Assembly: GCF_025377685.1 (NCBI RefSeq)
Contig: NZ_JACEHK010000002.1
Coordinates: 186,001-250,000, forward strand
DNA length: 64,000 bases
From: Anaerobacillus sp. CMMVII
GTDB lineage: Bacteria; Bacillota; Bacilli; Bacillales; Anaerobacillaceae
Direction of reading: 5' to 3'
The notes under the pieces were generated by a model. That model saw only the letters and a list, made by a program, of their open reading frames with translations, did not search any database and was not told the origin of the DNA. Each line of letters opens with the position of its first letter. Positions within the stretch are counted from its first letter, which is position 1. Both the position numbers and the translations under genes were made by a program. This document shows, in pieces, positions 63,493 to 64,000 of this stretch.

Positions 63493-64000
63493 ATGCTACA
63501 TTCAATTTCTTTTGAACCGATGTTTGAAAATAAAAAACACTATAAAAAAACGTTAAAAAGGAAACAACTTAGACTACTGGAATTACAAAGGATACTCCAT
63601 AAAAAAGGAGTATCAACCATCATTCTTTTTGAAGGTTGGGATGCTGCTGGAAAAGGTGGAGTCATTCGTAGATTAACAGAACAACTTGATCCACGGGGGT
63701 ATACAGTACATTCAATAGCAGCTCCTGATAGCCAGGAAATACAGTATCATTATTTCCATAGATTTTGGAAAGTACTTCCGAGGCGGGGGCAAATGTGTAT
63801 CTTCGATCGGTCTTGGTATGGGCGAGTCCTAGTCGAGAGGGTGGAAGGGTTTGCTAAAACAAATGAATGGCAGCGAGCGTTTGATGAGATAAATGCAATT
63901 GAAAAAATGTTAATCAATGATAGGCAACTTTTGTTAAAGTTTTGGATTCATATTACGAAAGAAGAGCAATTAAAACGTTTTGAAGAAAGGCAAAGAAATC
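63493..64000 (+). CDS. Polyphosphate kinase 2 family protein, truncated by the window end
   Basis: The first 169 residues are visible and the frame is still open at the edge. Walker A is FEGWDAAGKGG (residues about 47-57) and the catalytic/Walker B segment FDRSWYGRVLVERVEG (about 104-119), with the lid Arg region EEQLKRFEERQRN at the end. These match PPK2 enzymes, which make nucleoside di- or triphosphates from polyphosphate. The start ATG has AAGGAGGGG 8 bases upstream. Confidence 0.9.
   Translation, partial: MLHSISFEPMFENKKHYKKTLKRKQLRLLELQRILHKKGVSTIILFEGWDAAGKGGVIRRLTEQLDPRGYTVHSIAAPDSQEIQYHYFHRFWKVLPRRGQMCIFDRSWYGRVLVERVEGFAKTNEWQRAFDEINAIEKMLINDRQLLLKFWIHITKEEQLKRFEERQRN

Overview
The window is a low-GC, AT-rich Firmicute chromosome segment, most likely from a Bacillaceae species. 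The evidence is a YjcZ-type sporulation peptide, the BpsA/BpsB alkylpyrone pair, an HPr carrying the regulatory Ser46 next to enzyme I, several CcpA cre-like sites, strong AGGAGG ribosome sites, TTG and GTG starts, and a galactarate dehydratase that closely resembles the Bacillus GarD. No tRNA, rRNA, CRISPR array or phage was seen.

Layout. 1-6.3 kb: end of an aromatic amino acid hydroxylase, an MFS carrier, a methyltransferase, a SulP permease and a UspA protein. 6.4-19.1 kb: a sugar-diacid locus with a CdaR-type regulator divergent from a DHDPS-family aldolase/dehydratase, GarR, GudD, glycerate kinase, a TctBAC tripartite transporter, GarD and an unassigned permease. Two near-identical palindromic promoter-operators head its two halves. 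19.5-31.1 kb: sugar PTS region with a GH1 beta-glucosidase, a polysaccharide deacetylase, a small PTS regulatory cassette (HPr paralogue, EIIA, BglG-type antiterminator, stand-alone EIIB) behind a RAT/terminator switch, then ptsHI, a Cof phosphatase, a Gfo/Idh/MocA oxidoreductase and a glucose-type EIICBA. 31-38.6 kb: mixed genes (MATE/MarR, BsuPI lipoprotein, bpsAB). 38.7-52.1 kb: a second sugar-acid locus with a KDG-type aldolase, an IlvD/Edd dehydratase, gluconokinase, an RpiR regulator, 6-phosphogluconate dehydrogenase, a TRAP transporter, a histidine-less HPr homologue, an AEC carrier and a D-hydroxyacid dehydrogenase. 52.2-64 kb: NSS symporter, His-rich CWB2-like lipoprotein, FAD/Rieske oxidoreductase, Cof phosphatase, oxidoreductase, P-loop kinase-like protein, a putative selenoprotein, YjcZ, a glycerophosphodiesterase, a PAP2/haloperoxidase-like protein and a truncated PPK2.

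Main discoveries. (1) The thioredoxin-fold lipoprotein at 60625-61155 has an in-frame TGA exactly where the first Cys of CxxC should be (UxxC). A SECIS-like hairpin follows at the expected spacing, so it is a strong candidate selenoprotein. (2) Two 618-bp non-coding elements (41387-42004 and 58049-58666) have about 24-bp terminal inverted repeats and 9-bp target duplications. Both sit in the loop of a Rho-independent terminator, so this looks like a terminator-targeting MITE that brings its own internal terminator. (3) Three HPr-fold proteins lie in the window, one of which has lost the phosphoryl-accepting histidine and is encoded behind a TRAP transporter. (4) Three further dispersed structured repeat families are present.

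Sequence quality. About a dozen otherwise well-conserved genes carry frameshifts. Every one is explained by bases missing from a short run, never by extra bases. This points to homopolymer under-calling rather than gene decay, so these genes are annotated as single coding regions with the lesion noted.
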